From: Gymnothorax reevesii
Taxonomy: Eukaryota; Chordata; Actinopteri; Anguilliformes; Muraenidae
DNA length: 64,000 nucleotides
Reading direction: 5' to 3'
NCBI GenBank assembly: GCA_029721435.1
Contig: CM056577.1
Span: forward strand, 26,429,719 to 26,493,718
This document shows positions 22,016 through 34,636 of this stretch, in pieces (the stretch's first letter is position 1; each line of letters opens with the position of its first letter). The notes under the pieces were generated by a model. That model saw only the letters and a list, made by a program, of their open reading frames with translations. It was not told the origin of the DNA and searched no databases. Made by a program: the position numbers and the translations under genes.

Positions 22016-23715
22016 AGATTGGTTAGTGGCAAGATTTTAAATTATTTTGTGTCAGAAGACTAGAAAAGTGCCAATAAATGCAGTCCATCCCTTTACTATT
22101 CCACAAAAAGAAAGAGACTGGGCAAAATGGGAGAGATGCAAGGCAAAAACCACTGCTTACCAAAAAGAACACAAATTCTCATCTTACATTTGCCACTTGA
22201 TACATCTGCTGTAAGGCTAACACAGCATTCCAGAATATGAACATCATACCAACAGTTTAACATGGTCGTGGCAGTGTGATGGTCTGGGGCTGCTTTGCTG
22301 CCTCAGGACCCAAGGAACTTGCCATAACTGATGAATCTCGAATTCTGCTCTCAGCCCGTAAATCCTAATGGAGAATGTCCAGCCATCAATATCATGACCT
22401 GAAGCTGAAATGCAGTTTGGTCATGAAGCAGGAAAATGATTTGAAGCACAGTTGGTTCATCTCTGAATTGCTAAAAGAAAACAAAATTAAGGCTTTAGAG
22501 TGGACTAGTCAGAGTCCTCACTTGAATCTAATCAAGATGCTGTGGAATGACCTTTAACATGCTCATCCCTTCAAAGTGGCTGAATTAAAACAATTCTGCA
22601 AAAGAGAGTGGGCTGATTTTCCTCCATAGCGATAGAAAAGACTCTTCTAGTTATTGCAAATGTTTTATAGCTGTTGTTGCTGCTAAGGGTGGCACAATCA
22701 GTGATTGGGTTCAAGGGGGAAATCATTCTTTCTCATGGATGATATAGATTTCGAATGACTCTTTACCTGACATTAATGATATGATAATTTAAGAGCCACA
22801 TTTTGTGTTCACTTACATTGTCTTTGTCTTATACTAAAACTAGTTGGATGATCTGAAACATGTACATATGACAAGTAAGCAAAAAGAAATTGTAAGGGGG
22901 GCGTATATTTTTCATTGCACTCTATCTGAGGCTGAAAATCGCAACCCACATTCAAAAGTCAATTGATGCAACAATAATGCGATAGCTTTGGAATTTACAA
23001 TAGACGAGAATAATTTCTCAGGGTGTGCTCGGCATGCTGGGATGTTAGCGGGATAAACAAGCCCAAGTGCTGTCATGGAGCTTGTGTTATCACCCAGAAG
23101 CAGACCGGCTGATTGCTTTATTTTCTTGCTCCAAAGAGTATAGATCATGTTCTTTCAAAGGAGGACTTGACTTTTTTGCCAATGGTGAACATCTAAAGAA
23201 AATACTGTTTACAAGTGTTAAAGCTCCAATGATTAACTTTTATGTGCTTTGTTGCTACATTTGTGGTGGGGATAGAATGAAAAGTATGAATAATGTTTGT
23301 ATGATTTTCCATTGCTTGAGGGATGAAGTTTTGCAGTCAAGCTCCTATTATTGTAGATTTAACCTGTAAATAAACAGAGCTGTCAATAAGCGTGGATAGC
23401 CAGCCGAAACAACCGCCTGCTCGCCAATTTGCAGCCATCTGTTTTCGTCTCATTTCACTGTTAATTTTTATGATGGTCAACCAGGGCAAACATATTTCAG
23501 CCTTCGAAAACTCCTCCAGGTTGATATGTGGAATCAATATCAACCAGCTCATAACATCGAAATCTGCTCCGGAACATTGATTTCAGCTTTATTGAATGAA
23601 CGTTGATTTGCACATTACTGGGAGAAGATTTGCCCTTATACCACTCAATCATTGATTAATAATTTATCATTTATTTATTGTTGAGCCGTACCCATATGTC
23701 CTGCACATTGCTTCT

Positions 23716-23979
23716 CACTGCAAAAAATGATAAGATTAAAATACTCGGTAAGATGAATTTATTTATTTTAAGATTTAAAACACTTTAAGAAAAAAAACAA
23801 GTTACTATTTGACTTGACAAGTGAAATTTACTGACCCCACTGGCAAGCTAGTAAAAACTACCTCAAAACAAGAATTTTTTTTGTTGTCATACTACAAAAA
23901 ATGGTGATAGAAATAAGTGTTTGAAGACTTAAAATAAGTGAATTCATCTTACCTAGTATTTTTATCATTTTTTGCAGTG
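23716..23979. repeat. hAT-type MITE (CACTGCAAAAAATGATAA ends)
   Basis: CACTGCAAAAAATGATAA at the left is mirrored by TTATCATTTTTTGCAGTG at the right, with longer imperfect pairing: AATACTCGGTAAGATGAATT against AATTCATCTTACCTAGTATT. Flanks TTGCTTCT and CTGCCACT share five of eight bases, a weak duplication. Confidence 0.78.
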
Positions 23980-26559
23980 CTGCCACTCGTGAACTTCAGG
24001 TGAGTTAAGCTATTGTCATCATTCATGATATATCAAAGCACATCAAAGGGAATACAGCGAAAACAGTAGCGAACTGAATCAGTCATAATGTTCCAGTCAA
24101 AGCATTCTCTGACTTTCTTTACAAATATCAAGGGTGTACGTTCGACAGGTGAGATACTGGCTCGCCCCCGCAAAAGCTGTTGTTGCAAGCAAATGCTATC
24201 CGTGTTGGTGTCGGTGGTGTTTGTACAGCTGACGAATGCGCAGATTCACACGACTTGTTAAAACGAAGTCCCATGCTTTAATTCATATATCCAAATGCCA
24301 TTCTGCTCCATCCTGCAGTTGCCAGAACACACGGGTTAGTTTGTTTATCCTGCGGGAGTGCTTCATGCACATGCGCACGTGAGATATTGATCTCGCTTAT
24401 TGTAAAGGCGCAGTTGTGGTCGCAGATTTGAAGGGCTGAATCATGTGACTGATTACTCCCACCACCCAAGATGTCCAGATGTCAGGCTGAAACATTAGAA
24501 GAGCGATGGTGCTCAGCTGAAAGTTTCGCTGATTGCTCTCGCCCTGGCCTGGCCGGCGAAACTGTGATTGTGAGTTATGCCTAGTTGCGTCACGGTTGGC
24601 GTCCACAGTTTACTGGATGCTTCAGGTTGGAAGCTGATTGAAAGCCTTGCTGTGAAGTAAAGTTTCCACTGCTGCGACTGGAGCTCCGAACAGGGGCCAC
24701 ATCCCTTTTTTTTCTTTCAGTCCGTATTCAGTCCAGCTTGACTATGAATACCTATATCATCACTGCATATTTGTGGTTGGGACAAACCATGAAGGAGAGG
24801 CAAAATGAGGAGATTTATTCGTTTCTCCATCTCTCTCCATCTCTCTCCTGTGTCTGTAGTGACAACCCCCCGCTGCAGACACATGAAACGTACCCTGTTC
24901 ATACACTTTTCCACCAGTGCTCACTCCTTTCAGATGCCAAGCAGAATGGAAAATGTGGATAGTATGCCCTTACAAAGAGGGACTTAATTAAAGTATTCCA
25001 GTACACTTTGCTCTGAACTAAATTCCAGGTAGCATACGTGAAGAGCACTTTCGCATCACTTTCCACAAGTGAACTTTAGTTGACATTTGAAATATTTAAA
25101 ATCTATTTAGAAAAGCTACAAAGTAAATGATATATTTGAACCAAAATTCATGGGCATGGTATAGCCCTCTTGAAGTGGGCCATTTTGTTTCAATAAAGCA
25201 CTTGAAAATGAACACTTTGTTAATAACCTTCACATGCTTTACAGTGCTCACAGAAATTCTTTCATGTGCTAATTTTTCATCACGGTATTCGTTTGATTTC
25301 CTGTCTCGTTTTCCCTTTGGTTCGAAGCTGCCGAAGGCATCTGTTGCTTTGAAGCTCAGTCGCTTTGAGGGCCGAAATTCAGCCCAGCCTCGGACATGTT
25401 GAGTCAGAATCCTGTCTGCCTTCATTTTGTGGGTTTGCCATCACTGCTGGGGTGGGAGGAAACCCAGGGGGACCCCTTCACGGGAGAGGGCGACACACAT
25501 CCACGCCGGAGGCGAAACTGCTTATTGAAATGTGGTCGCCTTACTACGTTAAGCCACCCTTCTACAGTGGCCATATCCTGTGTTGGAATGTTGTCATTAT
25601 TTTCATGAGTATCTCAATTGGTGTGCATAGGCAGAATGTGTATGGTCACGATGCAAAGGGGTGGGGGGCTGTGGGGATTCCAGCCCCTCTGAGTGACTCG
25701 GAGCCCTCAAAAAAAAGTGTGGTAGAGGCTAATAGTTCAGGGATGCTGACGCTTGTGTGGGCCATTGTAAAAGCCCTGGGCTTATGTGTACTACTGCATT
25801 TAATTCAATAGCATTTAATTCAATATCAGCCCTTCTCATTTTTCGGGTTTGGCTTGTTCTATGAATGTTGGCTCTCGTGCAGACTCTCGACCTCCTCGCT
25901 GCTTACTTGGCATCTGCTGTGTGTCTTTTGTGCTCACATAAAGTGCCGTGTGCGCACAGACTGAGTCAGGGCGATGGTGAAGAGCTGGGCTCTTACGAGG
26001 CACCTAAGGGTTTGGAAACGGGCCATTTGACCATTTGACCCCTTTAACATTATGTGACCCCTAAATGACTTACAGGAGTATTACAAATCATTCTTCCTCA
26101 GATTTCTGTCTCATTTAATGATTCAAAACCAAATAAATAATATAGTCAATTAAACTGTTGAAAAGCCAAACAGTTGAAAAGCATCTTTTTGTCCGAGGAG
26201 TAGTTACTCCATTTTGTAAGAGCTGACCATTTTCAAGGTGTTGTACTGTTTTCTTATCAATATTGTAAAGCACTAAATTAAAAATGTCAAAAAGCAAATA
26301 GGCCTATAATAAAATTCCGGCAAAGGGCAACGGGAAGGAAGTTCGGCTATTGCTGATGCATACCTGAGGATGGTTGTAGCAGTGGAAGTTGCGGAAAAAG
26401 TCCATAAGGGGACCCTGGCGCAAAGCACTGTAATGGGTCCCTGCTGAAGGGGGTGGGAGTTGTGTGGCTTTTTGGGTGGGCTGTGGGTAGCATGAGCTCT
26501 TAGAGAGGACTCTCTCTCATCCTCCCACCGACTACTACTTTCCTAAGGTCTATTAAACC

Positions 26560-27475
26560 AACAGTGTACTTTATTAATAATAATATCTTTTTTCCCCACA
26601 AAAAAATGGCACAAAGAAAAGAAAAGGCACATTCATGCAAAAACTACAAAATAAAAAAAAACATACACACATAAATCGCTTGTCAATTTTCAGTTTATAT
26701 CACAAATAACATCATTCACTTCTTGTAGATTCAATACATCTAACTTTAAAATCATCCCATATTTCAATCATCTCATACAAAACTCAAACATTAGCACGTG
26801 TTTCTTCGTGTATATTACACAGCATTTTTGACCAAGAACATTAACATTCAATCTATAAAAATCCTCAAATGGAGGATTATCAAGTATCATATCTCTGTAA
26901 TTATAATCACCAGACTGAAGGTGTACTAGATAAACACATCTTAGTTACAAATTGCAATACTTCCAACTTATTAGACATAGCCGTCATGATGAATTTTACA
27001 CTCTGTTTTACACTGACCTCAAGTGGCAAACATTCTGAAAGCAAAGTTATGATGTCACAATGTGATAAAGAGGACACTCTCCAAATCTTCCCAACGGCTT
27101 TGCGCCTGGCAACACATAATTTCCTTAATTTATCACTGATCAAAAGCCATAGTGAAGCACCATAATACGTATAACAATATTGTTAGAGTAGCGTACGTTT
27201 GACAGCAGAGTGAATTCCACCAAAGTCAGCCATAAATGGATTGAAGCTACGGCAGAATTTTGAATTACCAACAGACACTAAACTGTCTTTATCAGCTGTA
27301 GATATCATATTGCCCAGATGAACCGCTGTCTGTACTTTGTGTAGTTCAACTCCATTAACGACGATAGTTCTGTTGTGTGTCTGCTCACTTCCCCTTGCGC
27401 CTACGGAGTACACTGGAACTGGTGCAGTTCTGAGAATGATGTGGAGTAAGGGTGAATGCCATCGTAAGTGATCCT
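26560..27475 (-). mobile_element. LINE 3' fragment (reverse transcriptase C-terminus), 5' truncated
   Basis: The reverse strand reads a typical non-LTR C-terminal stretch: TAVHLGNMISTADKDS (about 27330-27280), FNPFMADFGGIHSAVK (about 27245-27195), then LRKLCVARRKAVGKIWRVSS (27128-27070). Frames shift between the blocks, so it is inactive. The 3' untranslated part runs into T-rich + strand sequence near 26575-26595, consistent with a poly-A end. Its 5' limit is about 27475. The clade is uncertain, and it differs from the LINE fragment at 21120-22015. Confidence 0.68.
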
Positions 27476-30223
27476 TGGCACATATGTCTAGTTGTCAAGA
27501 ACATTATTTGAATATTTCTGCTATTGACTTCTATAACCATTCAAATTACTGGACTTGGATTCTTATAATGCCCGCCTAAATATAGGCATCATTTGTTAGC
27601 TTTATTCGCCAGTATGAAGGAGCGGCTAAACTGGTGCTCTGAATTTCATACAGCGAAAATGCCTAAATTATTAGTTATCTTCTCATGGTCCAGTATCCTC
27701 AGAATCACACCCTGAAATGGCATTGAATGTGGACAGTCATGACTGTGAAAGTGCTTGGATTTAAAGTCAGCATGCAACGGAAGTTAGCTGAGTGTTTAAC
27801 TTCCTGTATTTAACGTACTTCCCAATGAAAAATGTTTTTGCCGGGTGGGGATTCGTGAAGTTGAGGGGTGTGTCCAGAGTTGGAAGTTAGGGTAGCGTAG
27901 CCTAGCCAGATTTAATTGGTTGGCAGTGGCCAGTATTCATCCAACTGTTAGAGAAGGAGGTTGGGCAGTCATTAAAAGCTCTTGCCCAGTGTCATCAAGC
28001 CAGAGAAAAGTTCTAGCTGGCATCAGATATTGTGGATGGGATTTTTGCTAGTGGGAGAATCACGGCACACTTTGATAAGACTTTGCGAGCAGAGACAAAT
28101 TCTGCGATGCAATGATAACCATGTTTTAAGCTCACTGGATCAGACCATGGACACCTGCTAAAAAATGGAAAAATGTCCTGATTTCATTGGTTTCACGATG
28201 ACTTTAAAGATGCCTGGCATCCTTTTGGTTATGAATTTTCCAACCCTCCCCTTCATTCCATTGCAGCATATTGATTCCATGCGACAGAAATACAAATCAT
28301 TCATAAATTGAGAACTCACCATACCGTTTTGCCAGACAGTCAGTCTCTGTGACAGAATAGGTATTGTGAAAGCAGAGTTTTGAATATAGAAAAATACATC
28401 CCACTGAATTCAAATTGATACAGTCCATTTATCATTCATTCACGACGGTTAAAGAATGCATTGAAATGATCTTTGAATTCTGCTTTAGACATACTCCAAG
28501 AATTGTGGTCCAGGAATGACTGGGACGTCTTAAATTTCATACAAATGACATTTATTGAGCTGAATATTTATTGAAGCTGTTAAAGTTAAGTATTTTACCC
28601 TTGGGGACTGCACTTTCCCACCGCGCCTAAGAACTTCTGGTGAACTTTTAGGTTTCGTAAGTTGTCTTACTGCTGTGGTGCACCTTGATGCTTATGGGTC
28701 ACAAGAATTTCTCAGCTGTTTCTCAAGTTTTTGGCCACATTTGGTTTCACTCCTCACCAGCTCTACTCTATGGTCTGATACTGGAGACCATCCCATAATT
28801 GGAGAGTTTGATTCCTCTGTCCCAGTATGCTGTGCGGTTTGCAGTGCACCCAGGGTGAGAACTAGCATTTTTCATACCAAGTACACGGGGCTTTATATGA
28901 GACTTCTGTTTTCACAACATTTATATAATAGGCCTTTTGCGGCTCATTAGTATAACTCACTCAATAGCTATGCCTCGCATGCCAAAGGGTCAGGTACATC
29001 AGACATATGGTTGAAAGTTTTTGTTTTTAGATAGGCTGTCATCATATTGAGTTCCGATAGCTAACCAATTGGTACGCTATCCAATAAACTCTTAAAAACA
29101 CTACCAGAACACTACCCAATCAGGACAGTAGCCAGTGATAACAGTGCCCAATCAGAACACTACCCAGTAGCTGCTCACTGGCAGCTTGCCGTTGGCTCTG
29201 CAATGAGCCCACCAGCATTGTGAAAACTGGCTCTTCAGTGCTCTACTGACCGCCAGGTGATCAAAAGCAGATTTGTTGAGCTTTACTCTTGAAAGCAAGC
29301 AGAATGGTTGCTGTTTCAGGAGCTTTGCAGACGCATTTGTAAAAGTCTGGCATGCAAATAATGCCTGCCTGCTTTTTGGATAATGAGATCATCAGCGTTG
29401 TGCACGGAAACTAAATTTAAAAGAGCTTTATTTCTTACCCTAGGTGTATTTCAAATACTTGTGTCTGCTCGTTCGTTTATCTTTTTCTATAGAGAATTTA
29501 TTTTTATTATTTTCCACCCTGATAGCAATGCTTACCAGCCGTGATGGCAATTCTGGTATTGTTTCCAGTTGATCCGTGTTTATGAGGGCATGTTTGTTTG
29601 TGGACAATTATTCAGAACACGATAGCAATGCAACCTTTTAAGATGAAGTCACAAAATATTACAGGTGAGTAGTTGAGATAAGAAGGAAGACTGAGTTCAA
29701 AGGGGGGTGTGGTGTGATTGTTCACTCACTGAAAGTGTCGAGATGAGGACTGCTGTACTGAAAACAGTACCAGCTTCACTGCTGCGGCTGGTTTGATCCC
29801 AGATGGTTTCTAGCTTTCAGTTTAGTAATAGTTTACATAAATAAAATGTAATAGCTTTTGCAGTTGAATCAGTTTCTACCCGTGCTTGCTACTTTGTGGA
29901 ATTCTGAATAATGTGTGATGTTGGAATAAATGAGTAGAATTACAATGTAAACATTTTTTAATGTCTTCCAAAAAATAATCCCCTTACTTTTGCTGCAAAT
30001 TCTTGTCCACCTTTCGATGGAATAAATCACCATAATAAAAAGCTGAGCAGAATGTAAATTGTTTTAAAGTCCTTTGAGTTATTGCTCTTTCTTCCAGGAG
30101 CTGAAGAGCACATCTGTTTAATTGCTAATGTGAAATTTATACAGTCTTAGCGTGATTGATTCATGAGAACTAATGGCAAAGAGAAATCTGGTGCCCCAGT
30201 AGTGGTTCCCAACACTGGGAATT

Positions 30224-30506
30224 GCGGAGGTTATGTTTTCGCCCCTGTCTGTCTGTCTGTCTGTCTGCCTGTTCGTGAACAACATAACTCAAAAAGAAAT
30301 GCACGGATTTCTCTAAAATTTTGTGGGTGCATTGCTATCACATCAAGGATGGACCCTATTGATTTTCATTGTGATCTGTGAAACAATATGGCCCACATGG
30401 CAGCCATCTTGAAATCCTATGACACGCGATAACTCAACTTTGCTCCCACTCATGAAGATTTGGATTGTGCTGCCTTGGCGGAGGTTTGCACTCTACGAGT
30501 GCCTTC
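30224..30506. repeat. interspersed repeat with CTGT run and GCGGAGG ends
   Basis: It starts GCGGAGGTTATGTTTTCGCC, has a (CTGT)n run at 30246-30268 and ends TTGGCGGAGGTTTGCACTC followed by a short tail. This is a widely dispersed non-coding fish repeat; related layouts occur at 9345-9620 and 45045-45272. Confidence 0.6.
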
Positions 30507-31123
30507 AGTTTAAATGGAGTTTGTGTATGGTCACATTTTGAGTGTCCGCCATTTTGTTTGTGATTTTGTTTTCTTTTGTGTCACCTCTGCGCATTGTAAC
30601 GTGACCCTTGTAAGCCTGTCCTAGTTCTAAAGAACAGTGATGTACTAAGTTATGACTGTTAAGTTTTGAGTGCTTTGTGTGCTTTCTTGTTGACGAGGGC
30701 TCCAGAGGCGATCCGAGAATTCAAGGGGGCGTTGTTCGGTTTTATGGAAACTGCAATCGGCCGATGAAATGCAAAGTGTGGAATCCAATCAGCTATCAGC
30801 AAAATTGTGAGGGTACTGGTTTTTGATGATTAAATTAATTTCAGTTCAGTTCAGTATTAGTTCGTATAGGCCTTTGTACTGTGACACTGGCGGGGTGGGG
30901 GTGTTATGCAGGAATACTCAATTTCATCCAGTATACAGTGGCTGCTACACTTGATTCTACTTATCAACCCCAAGAGTATTTGCTGAGGATCTTCATTGGT
31001 ACAATTAGGTGTGTTGTGGCTTGGTCATAAAAAAACGCTAGTAGCCAAAACTGGCCCTTTTAAGGCGGAGGACCACTGGTGCACAGAGATGAACTCGCCT
31101 AGCTTTTGGCTGATTTGGCTTGT

Positions 31124-31149
<26 letters not shown>
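31124..31149. repeat. (GA)n microsatellite
   Basis: Thirteen GA units lie upstream of FBXL7 exon 2. Confidence 0.9.
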
Positions 31150-31155
<6 letters not shown>

Positions 31156-31744
31156 ATACAGAGAAAGCACGACAAGCCTTCAGCAGCTGTGCCATGGGTT
31201 CAGCTGTTCAATCAGAGCCCTGTTTGGCTTTAGCTGTCAACGAGCCCGGGCGAGGAGAGGAAGCACATGGAATATGTTCTGCATAAGTAGGATATAAGTG
31301 CAGAGCAGTGGCTGGTTGTATTTACAAACAGGGTGATAATGCATTGCTGGTGCTATTTACAAACAGGGTTAAATTGTAGATCGAATGTTATTCCTGGAAG
31401 TAGGCAGTAGCTGCTTTCATTAAGTCAGCTCTGATTTATAAAGCGTCACAGCATCGTACAGCTGATCGTGGATCAGTTTCATCCGGGCCTTATCCCATCC
31501 ATTATGAGCAAAAAGACCAAACTGACCCCGGATCAGTACTCTTACTCTGGAATCCTTTTGAACCAAAGGCATGTCTCTGTTGTTATCATTCTGATGTACC
31601 CATCCGTGTATATCTATATGTTCCTCTTCTAAATACTGCTACACCTATTGCTCTCTCAAGGTAATGATGCTGTCTTTGTGCACTCTTAATGTACAGTAAA
31701 CGGTGTGTCCCCATTTGTCCCGACTCATGTTTTTCATTGTTTAG

Positions 31745-31834
31745 GGAAAGGCAGCTCCAGTATCTCCTCAGATGTGAGTTCAAGTACGGATCACACGTCG
31801 ACCAAAGCCCCGAAGAATGCTGCTACCAGCGAAG
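31745..31834 (+). CDS. fbxl7: FBXL7 coding exon 2 (30 codons)
   Basis: Exon 2 is bounded by TTTAG at 31740-31744 and donor GTGAGC at 31835. It starts with two bases completing the Gly codon of exon 1 and encodes KGSSSISSDVSSSTDHT, then STKAPKNAATSE, and the first base of the next codon. This is the Ser/Thr-rich segment that follows MGANNGK in vertebrate FBXL7. Length (90 bases) and phase (1 in, 1 out) keep the frame from exon 1. In the family this segment is low complexity and precedes the F-box; it has no folded domain. The next residue is expected to be Asp, encoded downstream of the window. The chance that two separated segments with matched phases reproduce the FBXL7 N-terminus by accident is negligible. 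Confidence 0.93.
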
Positions 31835-33078
31835 GTGAGCATCTGGTTGTTGTTAGTCATCTCCCCCACCCCTTTAACTTCAGCATCGACTATTTTTGGG
31901 GCAAAAAAAAAAAAAAAACAGCAAGCATTTTTGTAAATGCCTTTGCAGTGAAAACAAACTGGCCCCAGCCATCGCTGTTGACAAGGCTTGGCCTCGCTGG
32001 AAGTTAAAGCCCGTGTTTAACAAGGGCAAGAATGCTATCCCATATTCAGTGTAACATTATGACCCCAATGTTTCCTCTGTGTGTTTGTGTGTGTGTGATT
32101 GTGTGGGTTCGAGTGAGAGGGAAAGGAATAGAGCGAAGGTGACAGAGGAAAGGAGGAGAAAAGAGGTAAAGGACAGAAAAAAAGAAGTTAGATACGACTA
32201 AAAAAACACAGGACCCTGGTTCTTCACCAGTGTGCTCTGGTCTGTAATTTGTTCACACTTATTTTATCCACAGTGGCTTCAATTTCCATGTTATTTTATC
32301 ATCAATTCTTAAATAAACATAATTTTTAAAAAATAGTTGTAAAATGAGTCAGGTAGGAAATTATTTATGGAGTAGAACTTTGAAAACCCAAGCATGAAAG
32401 TACATGGCTGATTGCTGTGAGTTAATCAGAGTGTGAGGTTTGTATGCAGCTGATGTGGGCTGGGATTTTGAGGGTTAAAAGAAGTTGTGTTTTGAAACGG
32501 TTTGCTAAAGGGAAAAAATGAGCTCATCTTCTGCACTTTATCAAAGTTGATCTTGCTTCTTGCCTCCCTGCCAGAGAGTAAGATCTTTGGACATACAAAA
32601 CCGTGGTATAAATCACAGTAATATAATAATATACATTATATAATCTTGTAACTTGATATTTTTGATTGGGCTGTTTCTGGTTATTGCCGAACAGGCACTT
32701 TTGCATTTTATCAATCGTTCTTTTAAACCTACAATTACTTTCTACACAGTCGGTTCTGGCAAAATCTAGCTTCACTATCAAAGGCATCTATACGGGGCTG
32801 TAAAAGAGGGTTTGTTCAGAATTGTCGCATGTTTTTATCATTGACTGTATCAAAGGTTTTTATCTATGACCCTGTCTGCTGAGATGTCCTTTTTTAGACA
32901 GGGGGAGGTTGTGTTTGCTGAAATGAAAACAGCACACAATCAGGGATGCTGTGCTGGGCCAAGAACTTCAGTGCTGACATTGGCAGGCTCTGTGCCTAAC
33001 CTGTTCTCTTTTCTTGGAGTTCTTAAATTGCATGCGCTCACACGGACAAGCACTAATGCGCGTGTGCACCTTCAGCAC

Positions 33079-33112
33079 TCACACAAACACACACACACAC
33101 ACACACACACAC
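33079..33112. repeat. (CA)n microsatellite
   Basis: A nearly perfect CA run forms the core of a longer CA-rich stretch to about 33175. Confidence 0.92.
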
Positions 33113-34238
33113 CAACTCCCATCTCACATGTGCAGTCACACACAAACACGCACCCAAACTCACTCAAGGTTTTCTTGCGTTCAGATAGCGGCCCTAGTAG
33201 GCTATTCCGGTCTTGTACACACCATAATTTGTCTTCCTGGACTTGGTGGCACCAGAATAATGGCAAGGAGAGGCATCTCCTCAAAAATCACAGTAATGCC
33301 AACCAAGCAGCGCTTCAGGAGTTCTCATCTCTGCCACCTCAGTTCTGCCTCTACTCCTTGAACAGCTGTGGAAAGTTTGGTGTTCGCTGGGATATTAAAT
33401 TAGTAGTTGTGGCTTTCTTGGGGATCCTTATATTCAGGTGGAAGCTGTGCCTTTTGCCTAAATCCCTCGGTAAACGCACATAGCAGCCTGACGGCCTCAG
33501 TTCTATAGGAAAATGTGGCACTTCCTCTCTTTATCTGCTAGTGTTGCCTTGCACTTAGCACAAAAGCTAAAGAGCAAGCCTCTTTTATTTAGCTCCTTTT
33601 GTCGCGAACTTCTTCCCCGTCAGCGTGAGACTCTGTGGCTACCAGAGGATGAAAACAAACAAAACACTAGCTTCGGACGCTAATTACTGTTTTGCTTTAG
33701 GAACTCACTCATCAAATCTCAGAGGGAGCGCGGCGTTTGTTTCCCATCGGTTGTCTATTTTCTCCGCGAGCCACGTTTTTCTGCGGTCGCTCGTTATCGT
33801 GCTCAGATTGTATCTGTGGCACGCGGGATTCCATCACGCAGCGGGCCGGCTGGAATGTTATCCGTTGCAACAGGAAATGGTCCGATCCTTTGCCTCTTGC
33901 CTTCGGCCGTGGAATCGCTCACTTTGCTTGGCCTTGAAATGCGATGCTATCTCGATAATGCATGACGGGGAGTTGCCTGAGTGATGTGTGGCTAAATTAA
34001 ATGAAGCTAATGTCTCTACCTCATTTAGTATATTGTGATGGCGTAGTGTATTTTCATTGCCAGCAGTCTGCTTCTGCAGTCTGCAATTTACTATCACAAT
34101 GAGTTGCCAAATCACCTACCCATAAAAATTTATTCAAAGGTTGGGGAACATTTTGTCGCGGAAAATATCATCCATATCTTCTGGACTGTGTCCCAGAAGT
34201 GAAGCCTCCAATGTCCACTTAAGCTTTTGAAGAGTATA

Positions 34239-34400
34239 TGTATTATTATTATTATTATGATTATTATTATTATTATTGTTGTTGTTTTTTTTTTCATCAA
34301 AAAGTTTCAAGGTCAGTGAGAGAGACAGAGATAGAGATAGAGATAGAAATAGACTTAGAGAAAGATAGAGAGAGAGCGAGCGAGAGAGAGAGAGAGAGGC
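34239..34400. repeat. compound microsatellite: (ATT)n then (GA/GATA)n
   Basis: ATT units run 34239-34276 with one GATT interruption, followed by a T-run. GAGATA and GA units then run 34315-34400. Apparent proteins here are homopolymer artefacts. Confidence 0.88.
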
Positions 34401-34534
34401 CTCCAAGTGGCTCACAGCTTTGATGTTCATCTGGGAGCCCTGTTGGTGTCCAAATCCCAGCCACAACATGACTGGCTGAGGCCGGAGGTCTACATGGGCA
34501 AGTCAACTGCTGGCTCTGCCTTGCTGGGATCACT

Positions 34535-34636
34535 GGGGTTAAGCTGTTTAAAGGTCAGTCTCTGCTCTCTGGCGGCCACCCTTGGTCGGCCAGGAGCATG
34601 TAGCTGTGCAAGAAAATGATATGCTGACTACGTTAT
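34535..34636 (+). repeat. SINE 3' tail fragment
   Basis: GCTCTCTGGCGGCCACCC, TTGGTCGGCCAGG and ATGCTGACTACGTTA match in order the 3' part of the SINE at 55440-55665. The solo LTR at 34637 is inserted at the end of this tail. Confidence 0.5.

Larger units (their letters stand above)
20040..22922 (+). mobile_element. Tc1-like transposon, dead, broken by three nested insertions
   Basis: The outline matches the better-preserved element at 41772-43381: left end with TTTCCCCCTCC (20060-20070), leader text AACCTGTCTGACAATCTGAAG (20464), transposase-derived text, and right end GGGGGGCGTATATTTTTCA with terminal CATTGCAC and TA (22923-22924). Recognisable transposase phrases include GGTCTGGGGCTGCTTTGC (22280) and, in translation, SQSPHLNLIKMLWNDL (22507-22554). 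The coding region is crossed by stops. It is interrupted by a hAT MITE (20203-20371) and by a SINE plus LINE block (20788 to about 22094). The nesting order makes this Tc1 older than those insertions. Confidence 0.78.
761..31744 (+). other. fbxl7: FBXL7 intron 1 (about 31 kb)
   Basis: The intron starts with GTAAGT at 761 and ends with TTTAG at 31740-31744. It carries the repeats listed individually. Stretches where I see no gene, repeat family or RNA are 761-1900, 2085-3109, 3293-4961, 5216-5947, 7334-8189, 8666-9217, 9733-10470, 15112-16047 (except the GC-rich patch), 16361-17821, 18008-20039, 22923-23715, 23980-26559, 27476-30223 and 30507-31744 (except a GA run). Open frames in these stretches lack recognisable domains and often overlap on both strands, so I treat them as chance. 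Conserved enhancers may exist, but single-genome sequence cannot show them. Confidence 0.85.
710..31777 (+). other. upstream ORF overlapping the FBXL7 start and spliced into exon 2
   Basis: An ATG at 710-712 lies 14 bases before the FBXL7 ATG in a different frame, with A at -3. It stays open for 17 codons to the exon 1 donor at 760. After splicing it continues in exon 2 for ten codons to a TGA at 31775-31777, giving a 27-residue peptide. A ribosome starting here cannot use the FBXL7 ATG except by leaky scanning. The coordinates span intron 1; only 710-760 and 31745-31777 are exonic. Function is inferred. Confidence 0.45.

Noticed and set aside
32866..33483. 205-codon open frame as a gene
   Set aside because: It runs through a CA microsatellite, has overlapping frames in both strands and no recognisable domain or splice context.
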